The notes beneath the pieces are model-generated. The model ran no database searches and was not told the origin of the DNA. It saw nothing but the letters and a program-made list of their open reading frames with translations. This document shows, piece after piece, positions 35,674-44,107 of a stretch of DNA of 64,000 bases. Numbering within the stretch: position 1 is the stretch's first letter; every line of letters starts with the position of its first letter. The position numbers were made by a program, and so were the translations under genes. The DNA comes from Pseudomonas sp. PICF141 (GTDB lineage Bacteria > Pseudomonadota > Gammaproteobacteria > Pseudomonadales > Pseudomonadaceae). Location: NCBI RefSeq assembly GCF_002286815.1, contig NZ_MUNM01000022.1:57580-121579 (forward strand), given 5' to 3'.

Positions 35674-35841
35674 TCCCCCCTCCAAGCAAGTTTCCTGCGG
35701 GCTCTGATTTGGCACGCACGAAAAGCGCAGCGCGGGATAGCCCGGCTGCGCGAATAATCTTGTCATCGGATTCATGAGCAAGGACCCAATCGCAAGTCCT
35801 GCACCGAAGCCGACGCTGTCCCTTGTTTCAGGCAACCGTCT

Positions 35842-35869
35842 ATTGATCTTGGGCCTTTGGCAAAAGTTC
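35842..35869 (-). promoter_or_regulatory. second AlgU-type promoter, distal
   Basis: On the minus strand GAACTT (35864-35869) and TCAAT (35842-35846) have a 17-nt spacer. The -35 and the following TTGC are the same as in the proximal promoter. In P. aeruginosa the algU gene also has two AlgU-dependent promoters (P1 and P3). Confidence 0.6.
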
Positions 35870-36144
35870 CATATTTATAGCTGCCCGAAACCGACATTGT
35901 GCAACCCTGAAGAGAAAAAGACTGTTAAATCCGCGATACAGTCGTGTTGTCGCCGAAGCCTTCGAAAAACTTCCGACGAAGCGTCCAGCGTTTTCCGTCA
36001 CAGTAGTTTCACAATGCCATGCTGGCACGGCTATTGTGCCGCTCCCCCCCTCTATATACTAGTGGGCTGTGTGGCTGTCTTGACTCGCCGATCCAGCTGT
36101 CTTGCGCCAACCCCGACCCGGTTCGCTTTGAGCGGAATCCTGAA

Positions 36145-37761
36145 ATGAGCCAACAGTTTCAACACGATGTTCTGGTAATTGGCAGCGGTGCTGCCGGCTT
36201 GAGCCTTGCGCTGACCTTGCCCGGTCATTTGCGCATCGCCGTATTGAGCAAAGGCGACCTCGCCAACGGTTCAACCTTCTGGGCCCAGGGTGGTGTCGCT
36301 GCTGTTCTGGATGACACTGATACTGTCGAGTCCCATGTCGATGACACCCTCAACGCCGGCGGTGGCCTGTGCCATGAAGATGCCGTGCGCTTTACGGTCG
36401 AGCACAGCAGGGAGGCGATTCAATGGCTAATCGACCAAGGCGTGCCTTTTACCCGCGATGAACAGTCCGGCACCGAAGACGGGGGTTTCGAATTTCACCT
36501 GACCCGCGAAGGCGGTCACAGCCATCGGCGCATCATCCACGCGGCCGATGCAACGGGCGCAGCGATTTTCAGAACCCTGCTCGATCAGGCCAAGCAGCGT
36601 CCCAACATCGAACTGCTGGAACAGCGGGTCGCGGTCGACCTGATCACCGAAAAGCGCCTGGGACTTGAAGGCGACCGTTGCCTCGGTGCCTATGTGCTCA
36701 ACCGCGGCACCGGTGAAGTCGACACTTACGGCGCACGCTTTGTGATCCTTGCTTCGGGTGGCGCGGCAAAAGTCTACCTTTATACCAGCAACCCCGACGG
36801 CGCTTGCGGTGACGGCATCGCCATGGCCTGGCGTTCGGGCTGTCGAGTGGCGAACCTGGAATTCAACCAGTTCCACCCCACCTGCCTTTATCACCCGCAA
36901 GCCAAGAGCTTCCTGATCACCGAAGCCCTGCGCGGCGAAGGCGGGCATCTCAAGCTGCCCAATGGTGAACGCTTCATGCAGCGTTTCGACCCACGGGCCG
37001 AGCTGGCGCCACGGGACATCGTCGCCCGCGCCATCGACCATGAGATGAAGCGCCTGGGTATCGACTGCGTCTATCTGGATATCAGCCACAAGCCAGAAGA
37101 CTTCATCAAGACGCACTTCCCGACGGTCTATGAACGCTGCCTGGAATTCTCCATCGACATCACCAGACAACCGATTCCGGTGGTACCGGCGGCGCACTAC
37201 ACCTGCGGCGGCGTGATGGTCGATCAGCGGGGGCGCACCGATGTGCCGGGCCTGTATGCGATTGGCGAAACCAGCTTCACCGGCCTGCATGGCGCCAACC
37301 GCATGGCCAGCAACTCGCTGCTGGAGTGTTTCGTCTACGCTCGTTCCGCGGCGGCGGACATTCTCGAGCAGTTGCCAGATGTATCAATTCCAACCGCCCT
37401 GCCCGTGTGGGATGCGAGCCAGGTCACCGATTCGGACGAAGACGTGATCATTGCGCACAACTGGGATGAACTGCGGCGATTCATGTGGGACTACGTCGGC
37501 ATCGTGCGCACCAACAAGCGCCTGCAACGGGCTCAGCACCGGGTGCAACTGTTGCTGGACGAAATCGACGAGTTCTACAGTAACTATAAGGTCAGCCGGG
37601 ATTTGATCGAGCTGCGCAACCTGGCTCAGGTAGCCGACCTGATGATCCGGTCAGCCATGGAGCGCAAGGAAAGTCGGGGCCTGCATTACACCCTCGACTA
37701 TCCGAACATGTTGCCGGTCGCCCTGGACACTATTCTGGTGCCGCCCACCTACGCCGACTGA
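36145..37761 (+). CDS. nadB: L-aspartate oxidase
   Basis: A 538-residue FAD enzyme that oxidises aspartate to iminoaspartate, the first step of NAD synthesis. The dinucleotide fold is [16 protein letters not shown] at residues 9-24. The succinate-dehydrogenase-like motifs [30 protein letters not shown] and EFNQFHPT then follow. FAD contacts near the end are [22 protein letters not shown] 36145 gives [11 protein letters not shown] and the usual length. It is divergent from algU. The last 32 bp overlap, antisense, the end of ygfX. Confidence 0.94.
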   Translation: MSQQFQHDVLVIGSGAAGLSLALTLPGHLRIAVLSKGDLANGSTFWAQGGVAAVLDDTDTVESHVDDTLNAGGGLCHEDAVRFTVEHSREAIQWLIDQGVPFTRDEQSGTEDGGFEFHLTREGGHSHRRIIHAADATGAAIFRTLLDQAKQRPNIELLEQRVAVDLITEKRLGLEGDRCLGAYVLNRGTGEVDTYGARFVILASGGAAKVYLYTSNPDGACGDGIAMAWRSGCRVANLEFNQFHPTCLYHPQAKSFLITEALRGEGGHLKLPNGERFMQRFDPRAELAPRDIVARAIDHEMKRLGIDCVYLDISHKPEDFIKTHFPTVYERCLEFSIDITRQPIPVVPAAHYTCGGVMVDQRGRTDVPGLYAIGETSFTGLHGANRMASNSLLECFVYARSAAADILEQLPDVSIPTALPVWDASQVTDSDEDVIIAHNWDELRRFMWDYVGIVRTNKRLQRAQHRVQLLLDEIDEFYSNYKVSRDLIELRNLAQVADLMIRSAMERKESRGLHYTLDYPNMLPVALDTILVPPTYAD

Positions 37762-38182
37762 ACTTGAGCCGAACCCGCAGGCGCCGGTGCATATCCGCCG
37801 CCTGCGAATCGCGCGGCACACAGATCGCCCTGATCCGTCGCTCATCGCGCAGACGAAAACGCAGCACCACAATCAATGGCAACGCCAGACTGTCCGGCCG
37901 CAGCTGCACGGGCTGCCAACCTGCCGCCTGATTCCACAACTGCCAACCATCGGCATCGCGACGCAAGCCGCGAAACGCCTGTGGGTGTGTCAGCAAAATC
38001 TGTCGCGGCAATGCCCAGACGCCATGAGCCAGACAGCAAAAAGTGCCGAGCAAACTGGCCCAGACCGGTATGGAAAGCAGAAACAACGAACCCAGCGCGA
38101 ACAGCTGGGCCAGAAGATACGCCGCCAGCAACTGCCGTGAGGCATGCCAGCGGCATTCGAACACATTACTTGGGCTGGACAC
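37730..38182 (-). CDS. ygfX: YgfX-family membrane protein
   Basis: A 150-residue protein with two adjacent helices near the N-terminus ([19 protein letters not shown] then [19 protein letters not shown]) and a small soluble C-terminal domain. Its size and its place after sdhE match YgfX, which in E. coli has been called the toxin CptA inhibiting cell division. The start is GTG 38182, overlapping the sdhE stop by 17 nt. The 3' end overlaps nadB by 32 bp on the opposite strand. Confidence 0.8.
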   Translation of the reverse strand: MSSPSNVFECRWHASRQLLAAYLLAQLFALGSLFLLSIPVWASLLGTFCCLAHGVWALPRQILLTHPQAFRGLRRDADGWQLWNQAAGWQPVQLRPDSLALPLIVVLRFRLRDERRIRAICVPRDSQAADMHRRLRVRLKFSRRRWAAPE

Positions 38183-38420
38183 GATCCAGAATCATGCGAA
38201 CCATGCGCTGAAGCTCCGGATCGTCCGATTCGGCACGCTCCATGAACCAGCCGAACATGTCCTGATCTTCGCATTCAAGCAGCCTGACGTAGCATGCGCG
38301 ATCAACCTCGTTGAGGTGCGGGTAAACCTCTTTCACAAACGGCACCAGCAACACGTCAAGCTCAAGCATGCCACGGCGGCTGTGCCAGTAGAGGCGATTC
38401 AGTTCAACATCTTCGACCAT
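38166..38420 (-). CDS. sdhE: FAD assembly factor SdhE
   Basis: An 84-residue SdhE/YgfY/SDH5 protein that helps attach FAD covalently to succinate dehydrogenase. The conserved core is [20 protein letters not shown] (RGxxE motif at about residues 14-18), followed by [17 protein letters not shown]. It is co-transcribed with ygfX (17-nt overlap) and faces ygfZ divergently. In E. coli the pair has also been described as the CptB/CptA antitoxin-toxin, but the flavinylation role is better supported. Confidence 0.92.
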   Translation of the reverse strand: MVEDVELNRLYWHSRRGMLELDVLLVPFVKEVYPHLNEVDRACYVRLLECEDQDMFGWFMERAESDDPELQRMVRMILDRVQPK

Positions 38421-38568
38421 GGAGCGCTCCTCAAATAGGCGGCAAGTATACAGCCCCGGGCCCGCTCGAACAGTCAGCTTTGGTCGCCCCCACCGATCCT
38501 TTGTGAACTACCCATTTCATGGGCGTCCCCTTATGATGTCCCTCGGACTCTTTACCCTGCGATGACCC

Positions 38569-39510
38569 ATGGCCGATTCTGCTTTTTTCTGCACCCTGTC
38601 TCACGAAGGCGTTCTCGCGGTACGCGGCGCGGATGCCGGCAAATTCCTGCAAGGCCAATTGACTTGCAACCTTAATTACCTGAGTGACAGCCAGGCCAGC
38701 CTTGGCGCGCGCTGCACGCAGAAAGGCCGGATGCAGTCGAGCTTCCGCATCCTGCTCGAAGGCGACGGTGTGCTCATGGCGATGGCCAGCGAACTGCTGG
38801 AGCCGCAACTGGCGGACCTGAAAAAGTACGCGGTGTTCTCCAAATCGAAACTGACTGATGAAAGCGCCCATTGGGTTCGCTTCGGCCTTGAGCATGGCGA
38901 TGCGGCACTGACCAGCCTGGGCCTGGAGCTACCGGCGCAAACCGACAGCGTCGTGCGCAATGACGGCCTGATCGCCCTTCGCGTCTCGCCGGATCGCGCT
39001 GAACTCTGGGTTCGCGCCGATCAGGCCGACGTCATCAAGGGCAAGCTGTCCGCTCTGTTGGCCGAAGGCGAATTGAACCAATGGTTGCTGGGCCAGATCC
39101 GTGCCGGCATCGGCCAGGTCATGCCGAGCACCCGCGAACTGTTCATTCCGCAGATGCTCAATCTGCAAGCCGTCGGTGGCGTGAGCTTCAAGAAAGGTTG
39201 CTACACCGGCCAGGAAATCGTCGCGCGCATGCAATACCTGGGCAAGCTCAAGCGTCGGTTGTATCGCCTGCAACTGGAGGCCGGCGAATTACCGCAGCCG
39301 GGTACCCCACTGTTTTCCCCGACCCACGGCAGTTCGATCGGTGAAGTGGTACTGGCCGCCCGCGCCGGACAAAGCATTGAACTCCTTGCCGTGCTGCAAG
39401 CCGAAGCTGCAGAAGATGGCAACCTGCACCTTGGCGCACTCGAAGGTCCGGGCCTGCATCTGCTCGACCTGCCTTATCAACTGGATCGCGATCGCGAAAT
39501 CCAGCGTTAA
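38569..39510 (+). CDS. ygfZ: tRNA-modifying / Fe-S assembly protein YgfZ
   Basis: A 313-residue folate-binding protein of the GcvT fold, needed for maturing certain Fe-S enzymes such as MiaB. The hallmark KKGCYTGQEIVARMQYLGK is present near residue 206-224, with the redox-active Cys. The N-terminal GADAGKFLQGQLTCNLN region binds folate. Divergent from sdhE and followed by an HDOD gene 34 bp downstream. The neighbourhood of flavin and Fe-S helpers fits. Confidence 0.92.
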   Translation: MADSAFFCTLSHEGVLAVRGADAGKFLQGQLTCNLNYLSDSQASLGARCTQKGRMQSSFRILLEGDGVLMAMASELLEPQLADLKKYAVFSKSKLTDESAHWVRFGLEHGDAALTSLGLELPAQTDSVVRNDGLIALRVSPDRAELWVRADQADVIKGKLSALLAEGELNQWLLGQIRAGIGQVMPSTRELFIPQMLNLQAVGGVSFKKGCYTGQEIVARMQYLGKLKRRLYRLQLEAGELPQPGTPLFSPTHGSSIGEVVLAARAGQSIELLAVLQAEAAEDGNLHLGALEGPGLHLLDLPYQLDRDREIQR

Positions 39511-39544
39511 TAGCAGCACTTGTCGCAATACCTAGAGAAAAGAA

Positions 39545-40366
39545 ATGAGCGAGCTGGCGGATAAGGTCCAACAGGATTTGGTTGAGGCCATCGATAACGA
39601 TGACCTGGTTCTGCCAACGTTACCGGAAGTGGCCCTGCAGATTCGCAAGGCCGCCGAAGACCCGGAAATCAGTGTCAGCACACTGAGCAAAGTGATTGGC
39701 CGCGATACCGCGCTGTCGGCGCGCCTGATCAAAGTGGTCAATAGCCCGTTGCTGCGCGCGACCCAGGAAGTGACTGATTTGCACACGGCCATCACCCGGC
39801 TGGGCGTCAATTACAGCAGCAACCTGGCCATCGGCCTGGTGATGGAACAGATCTTCAATGCCCGTTCCGAAGTGGTGGAACAGAAAATGCGCGAGGTCTG
39901 GCGCAAGAGCCTGGAGATCGCCGGCGTCAGCTATGCGCTGTGCCGCAATTACACACAGCTCAAGCCCGATCAGGCGGCGCTCGGCGGGCTCGTGCATCAG
40001 ATTGGTGTACTGCCGATTCTGACCTATGCCGAAGATCATTATGAATTGCTGTCTGACCCGGTCAGCCTCAACCACGTGATCGATCGAATTCACCCGCTAC
40101 TGGGCGATAAATTGCTCAGGGTCTGGGAGTTTCCGGAAATGCTGGTGCAATTGCCGGGGTTGTATCTGGATTTCAAACGGCAATCGGAGCGGGTCGACTA
40201 TGTTGATCTGGTGCAAGTGGCCAGCCTGTATTGCCGCAAGGACACCGATCATCCGATGGCCCGTATCGACCCCTTCAGCGTACCGGCCTTCAAGAAGCTG
40301 GGAATCGATCCGGAGAACGAGGCGATGTGCAAGCCTCTGGAAGAATCGCGGTCGATGTTTTACTGA
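39545..40366 (+). CDS. HDOD domain protein
   Basis: A 273-residue protein made of one HDOD domain, a relative of HD phosphohydrolases that lacks the full metal-binding set. Signature parts are LPTLPEVALQIRKAAEDPEI, VIGRDTALSARLIKVVNSP (residues 50-70) and ALGGLVHQIGVLPILTYA. HDOD proteins act as signalling adaptors and often touch chemotaxis or c-di-GMP networks. It is probably co-transcribed with ygfZ, 34 bp upstream. No enzymatic activity is claimed. Confidence 0.88.
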   Translation: MSELADKVQQDLVEAIDNDDLVLPTLPEVALQIRKAAEDPEISVSTLSKVIGRDTALSARLIKVVNSPLLRATQEVTDLHTAITRLGVNYSSNLAIGLVMEQIFNARSEVVEQKMREVWRKSLEIAGVSYALCRNYTQLKPDQAALGGLVHQIGVLPILTYAEDHYELLSDPVSLNHVIDRIHPLLGDKLLRVWEFPEMLVQLPGLYLDFKRQSERVDYVDLVQVASLYCRKDTDHPMARIDPFSVPAFKKLGIDPENEAMCKPLEESRSMFY

Positions 40367-40368
40367 TT

Positions 40369-40493
40369 CTGTGGCGAGGGGGCTTGCCCCCGTTCGGCTG
40401 CGCAGCAGTCGTAAAACCTGTTATGTATGATCTACCAGACGGAATGCTGGGGACCGCTTTGCGCTCCAACGGGGGCAAGCCCCCTCGCCACAG
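40369..40493. repeat. REP/BIME pair, GTGGCGAGGGGGCTTGCCCCC type
   Basis: Two inverted units (TGTGGCGAGGGGGCTTGCCC and its mirror) are separated by about 60 nt, between the convergent HDOD gene and the TctE-like kinase. Confidence 0.85.
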
Positions 40494-40501
40494 GGCTGTG
40501 T

Positions 40502-41890
40502 TCACTCTCCGGCAATAAAACTAACCCGCACCTTCAGCCCCGCTTGCTCGCCATCGTGCAAGCTGATCTGCGCCAGGTGGGCGCGGCAGATCTCCCCGAC
40601 GATGGCCAAGCCCAGTCCCGATCCGGCCACCTGCTCATTACGCCGATAAAAACGCTCGAACACCCGATCCCGCTCCTCAAGGGGAATTCCCGGGCCATCG
40701 TCCTCGACCTCGAGCACCGCCGGTGCCATGACCCGCAAGATCACATTGCCGCCCGGTGGCGTGTGAGCCAGTGCGTTGTCCACCAGATTGCTCAACAATT
40801 CGTTCAACAGCGTCGGCTCGCCACGCAGCCACACCGGTTCGTCTGCTTCCAGTGCCAGCGCCACGCCACGCGCATGGGCCAGCGGCGCCATGGCCATGCC
40901 CAGTTCACGGGCCAACTGACTGAGGTCGAGCAACTGCGCACCGCCCTCGGCGATTGCCCGGGCGCCATTCTCGACCCGGGCCAGCGAAAGCAATTGATTG
41001 GCCAGGTGAGTCAGGCGATCAGTGCCTTGGGCGGCGGTTTCCAGGGTGTCGCGCCAGGTGTCGGGTTCGTTCGAGCGCAAGCCCAGTTCGAGCCGTGCCT
41101 TGAGCGCCGCCAACGGAGTACGCAATTCATGGGCGGCATCGGCGATGAACTGCGCCTGACGCTCGAACTGTCCGCGCAAACGCTCGGTAAAGTGATTGAG
41201 CGCACGCACCAGCGGCCAGAGCTCGTGCTGCACTTCCACCAACGGCAAGGGTCGCAAGTCATCGGGCTGACGCTCTTCCACCGCCGTGCGCAAGCGCTCC
41301 AGCGGACGCAACGCCGCACTGACCGCAAACCAGACCATCAGCAATGCACCGATCGCCAGCATACCCAACCGCAACAAGGTGTCGGCCATCAGGCTACGAG
41401 CCATGCGGACCCGCGCTTCATCGGTTTCCGCCACGCGAATTTCCGCCATGCCGTTCATGTTCGGCTCGCTGACCGCTTTGAGCAGGCTGACCACTCGCAC
41501 GTTCTGCCCTTGATAAGTGGCGTTATAGAAACGCGCCAGCGCCGGATAATCATCGGTGCGAGGCGTTCCCGGCGGCGGCGGTGGCAGGTTTTCGTAGCCC
41601 GAGATCAGCTTCTGGTTGATGTCATTGACCAGGTAGAAAATCCGCCCGGCGCTGTCGTAGGCAAATGTATCGAGGGCCACGTAAGGCACGTTGGCGCTGA
41701 GGCTGCCATCGCGCTGGGACAGGCCCGCGGCAATGGTCCGCGCCGAGGCCAGCAAGGTCCGGTCATAAGCAGTGTCGGCGGCTTCGCGACCGTTCCAGTA
41801 CGCGCTCAAACCACTGGCGAGCATCAACACCACCAACAACAGCGCGAGGTTCCACAGCAACCGCCAGCGCAGGCTGCTGAGCTTATGCAT
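40502..41890 (-). CDS. tctE: sensor histidine kinase, TctE-like
   Basis: A 462-residue membrane kinase. Helix 1 is about residues 7-28 (LRWRLLWNLALLLVVLML), a periplasmic sensor domain follows, helix 2 is around 162-185 and HAMP follows. The phosphorylated His is in FIADAAHELRTPLAALKARL. N, G1 and G2 boxes are NLVDNALAHTPPGG, EDDGPGIPLEE and GSGLGLAIVGEI. It overlaps the regulator gene by 8 nt and sits opposite opdH-tctCBA, which it should control in response to citrate or other tricarboxylates. Confidence 0.88.
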   Translation of the reverse strand: MHKLSSLRWRLLWNLALLLVVLMLASGLSAYWNGREAADTAYDRTLLASARTIAAGLSQRDGSLSANVPYVALDTFAYDSAGRIFYLVNDINQKLISGYENLPPPPPGTPRTDDYPALARFYNATYQGQNVRVVSLLKAVSEPNMNGMAEIRVAETDEARVRMARSLMADTLLRLGMLAIGALLMVWFAVSAALRPLERLRTAVEERQPDDLRPLPLVEVQHELWPLVRALNHFTERLRGQFERQAQFIADAAHELRTPLAALKARLELGLRSNEPDTWRDTLETAAQGTDRLTHLANQLLSLARVENGARAIAEGGAQLLDLSQLARELGMAMAPLAHARGVALALEADEPVWLRGEPTLLNELLSNLVDNALAHTPPGGNVILRVMAPAVLEVEDDGPGIPLEERDRVFERFYRRNEQVAGSGLGLAIVGEICRAHLAQISLHDGEQAGLKVRVSFIAGE

Positions 41891-42554
41891 CGCGGCTTTC
41901 CAGCAAGTAGCCAAGGCCCCGGAACGTCACGATGGCTACCGGCTGCCCATCGAGTTTCTTGCGTAAGCGGTGAACATAGATTTCGATGGCATCGGGACTG
42001 GCTTCCTCGTCCAGACCAAACACCTGGGCGGCCAGTTGTTCCTTGCTCATCACCCGACCGGGACGGGCGATCAGGGCTTCCAGCACCGCCTGCTCACGAG
42101 AGGTCAGGGTCAGCAATTCTTCGCCGAGGGTAAAGCGCCGGGTGTCCAGGTCATAGGCCAGCACGCCACAACGCTGCTGACGTTCACCGCCGAGCACACT
42201 GCGACGCAGCAAGGCTTTGACCCGTGCTTCGAGTTCCGTCAGCTCGAAGGGTTTGGCCAGGTAATCGTCAGCCCCAAGGTTCAGGCCATGAACCCGATCC
42301 TTGACGTCGCTGCGAGCGGTCAGCATCAGCACCGGCAGGTTCTTGCCCCGGGCCCGAAGGCGCGCCAGCACTTCGAAGCCATCCATGCGCGGCAGGCCGA
42401 CATCGAGGATCGCCACCGCGTACTCCTCGCTGCTCAAGGCCAGGTCGGCCGCCACACCGTCGTGCAACACATCCACGGTCAGCCCGGTGCTCTTGAGCGC
42501 CTGAGCGACACTGTCGGCAAGCTGCAGATGGTCTTCAACGAGCAGGACACGCAT
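41883..42554 (-). CDS. tctD: OmpR-family response regulator, TctD-like
   Basis: A 223-residue two-domain regulator. The receiver has VEDH at 7-9, phospho-acceptor Asp51 in AVAILDVGLPRMDG and the Lys of LAKPFELTEL. The winged helix DNA-binding domain at 125-220 has LTSREQAVLEALIARPGR and VYVHRLRKKLDG-like segments. It is the first gene of the tctDE pair, divergent from opdH with a 222-bp gap holding phased repeats that may be its binding site. Confidence 0.9.
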   Translation of the reverse strand: MRVLLVEDHLQLADSVAQALKSTGLTVDVLHDGVAADLALSSEEYAVAILDVGLPRMDGFEVLARLRARGKNLPVLMLTARSDVKDRVHGLNLGADDYLAKPFELTELEARVKALLRRSVLGGERQQRCGVLAYDLDTRRFTLGEELLTLTSREQAVLEALIARPGRVMSKEQLAAQVFGLDEEASPDAIEIYVHRLRKKLDGQPVAIVTFRGLGYLLESRDA

Positions 42555-42643
42555 GGATCTTTACCTCATTCAGGGATGGTCAACGCCCATTCTTTGGCGC
42601 GGAGTTTACAGCCGCATCCGTCGCTGTGAAGCCCGAAAACCGT

Positions 42644-42673
42644 GAAAGTCAGCTGAAAGGTTAGCGAAAGGTT
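42644..42673 (+). promoter_or_regulatory. three 11-bp-phased GAAAG repeats, candidate TctD operator
   Basis: GAAAGTC (42644), GAAAGGTT (42655) and GAAAGGTT (42666) recur with 11-bp spacing, about 105-135 bp upstream of opdH. OmpR-type regulators bind direct repeats spaced about one helical turn. The match to TctD is an inference from position. Confidence 0.6.
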
Positions 42674-42750
42674 GGCCGGTTAAAGTCCAGCCACGGACAG
42701 TTTCGACTGCCGTCGCTGTACGAAAAACGCCCCGAAGCGTTTTCGCCAAT

Positions 42751-42761
42751 AAGAACAATAA
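42751..42761 (+). promoter_or_regulatory. A-rich Hfq/Crc-type motif at the opdH start
   Basis: AAGAACAATAA fits AAnAAnAAnAA and lies next to the ribosome site (ACGGAG) 15 bp before ATG 42777. Such CA motifs bind Hfq-Crc for catabolite repression in Pseudomonas. Confidence 0.6.
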
Positions 42762-42776
42762 ACGGAGTACGTCACC

Positions 42777-44069
42777 ATGCTGTCCATGCAGCTTCAGGCT
42801 CGCCCGCCTGCCCGTTTTTCCCGTCTCAGCCACACCGCCCTCGCCAGTGCCGCCGCCCTCGCCGGCTTTTCGCCGTTGAGCCAGGCTGCCTTCTTCGAAG
42901 ACAGTACGGCAACCTTCGAAACCCGCAACATGTATTTCAACCGCGACTTTCGCGACGGCACCAGCGCCCAGCAATCCAAGCGGGACGAATGGGCCCAGGG
43001 GTTCATGCTCAATCTACAATCGGGTTACACCGACGGCACCGTGGGGTTCGGTGTCGATGCGCTGGGCATGCTGGGGGTGAAACTCGATTCAAGTCCGGAT
43101 CGCACCGGCACCGGCCTGTTGCCGACCCATGACGACGGGCGCGCGGCGGATGAATATTCCAAGCTCGGCCTGACCGGCAAAATGAAAATCTCCGCCACGG
43201 AACTGAAAATCGGCAGCCTGATTCCGGAATTGCCGATTCTCAAAGCCAACGACGGGCGCATTCTGCCGCAGACCTTCGAAGGCGGTCTGCTGACCTCCAA
43301 AGAAATCAAGAACCTGACCTTCACCGGCGGGCGCCTGGAGAAAGCCAAGGACCGCGACAGCACCGACTTCGAGGACATCGCCCTCAACAACAAAAACAGC
43401 CGTTTCGCCGGCACCGTGGCCGGCAAGCACTTTGATTTTGGCGGCGTGGATTACAAGTTCACCGACAAGATCACCGGCAGCTACCACTTCGCCCAACTCG
43501 ATGAAGTCTATAACCAGCATTTCCTTGGCGTGGTCGCCTCGCAACCGTTCGGCCCCGGCACGTTCGGCACCGATCTGCGATTGGCCGTCAGTGACGACGA
43601 GGGTGCTGCACGGGGCGGCAAGATCGACAACCAATCCCTGAACGGGCTGGTGAGCTATGCCTTGAGCGGGCATAAATTCAGCGCCGGTTATCAGCACATG
43701 TCCGGTGACAGTGCCTTCCCCTACGTCGACGGCAGCGATCCTTACCTGGTCAACTTCGTGCAGATCAATGACTTTGCCGGTGCCGAAGAACGCTCCTGGC
43801 AGGCACGTTACGACTATGACTTCGCCAAACTCGGCATTCCCGGCCTGAGCTTCATGAGCCGTTACCTGAGCGGCGACAACATCAAGCTCAAGAACGGCGA
43901 CGAAGGCAAAGAGTGGGAACGCAACACCGAGATCAAATACGTCGTACAAAGCGGCACCCTCAAAGATGTCGCTGTGCGCCTGCGCAATGCCACCTACCGC
44001 TCCAATTATTCCGCTCGCGATGCCGATGAAGTGCGTCTGCTGGTGAGCTATAGCGTTGCCCTTTGGTAA
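42777..44069 (+). CDS. opdH: OprD-family tricarboxylate porin OpdH
   Basis: A 430-residue outer-membrane barrel of the OprD/Occ family. A signal peptide ends near residue 37 (LASAAALAGFSPLSQAA). Aromatic-rich strands such as YFNRDFRDG, FMLNLQSGYTDGTVGFGVDA and GHKFSAGYQHMSG follow, and the chain ends with the C-terminal Trp preceded by LLVSYSVALW. OpdH in P. aeruginosa takes up cis-aconitate and other tricarboxylates; the tctCBA genes immediately after it agree. The name rests on context as much as sequence. Confidence 0.85.
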   Translation: MLSMQLQARPPARFSRLSHTALASAAALAGFSPLSQAAFFEDSTATFETRNMYFNRDFRDGTSAQQSKRDEWAQGFMLNLQSGYTDGTVGFGVDALGMLGVKLDSSPDRTGTGLLPTHDDGRAADEYSKLGLTGKMKISATELKIGSLIPELPILKANDGRILPQTFEGGLLTSKEIKNLTFTGGRLEKAKDRDSTDFEDIALNNKNSRFAGTVAGKHFDFGGVDYKFTDKITGSYHFAQLDEVYNQHFLGVVASQPFGPGTFGTDLRLAVSDDEGAARGGKIDNQSLNGLVSYALSGHKFSAGYQHMSGDSAFPYVDGSDPYLVNFVQINDFAGAEERSWQARYDYDFAKLGIPGLSFMSRYLSGDNIKLKNGDEGKEWERNTEIKYVVQSGTLKDVAVRLRNATYRSNYSARDADEVRLLVSYSVALW

Positions 44070-44083
44070 TTCAGTACGTCCAT

Positions 44084-44092
44084 AACAAAAAC
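44084..44092 (+). promoter_or_regulatory. A-rich Hfq/Crc-type motif before tctC
   Basis: AACAAAAAC matches AAnAAnAAn and lies 15 bp before ATG 44108, beside the ribosome site CAAGGAG. It is the second such motif in the operon. Confidence 0.5.
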
Positions 44093-44107
44093 TCCAAGGA
44101 GACTCGA

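Larger units (their letters stand above)
35588..36144. other. 557-bp divergent algU / nadB region
   Basis: This holds the two AlgU-type promoters for algU (minus) and the nadB promoter (plus; a TATATACT-like -10 occurs near 36053-36060). The algU 5' leader from the distal promoter is about 250 nt long. No protein-coding gene is convincing in it, and no further repeat was seen. Confidence 0.6.
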
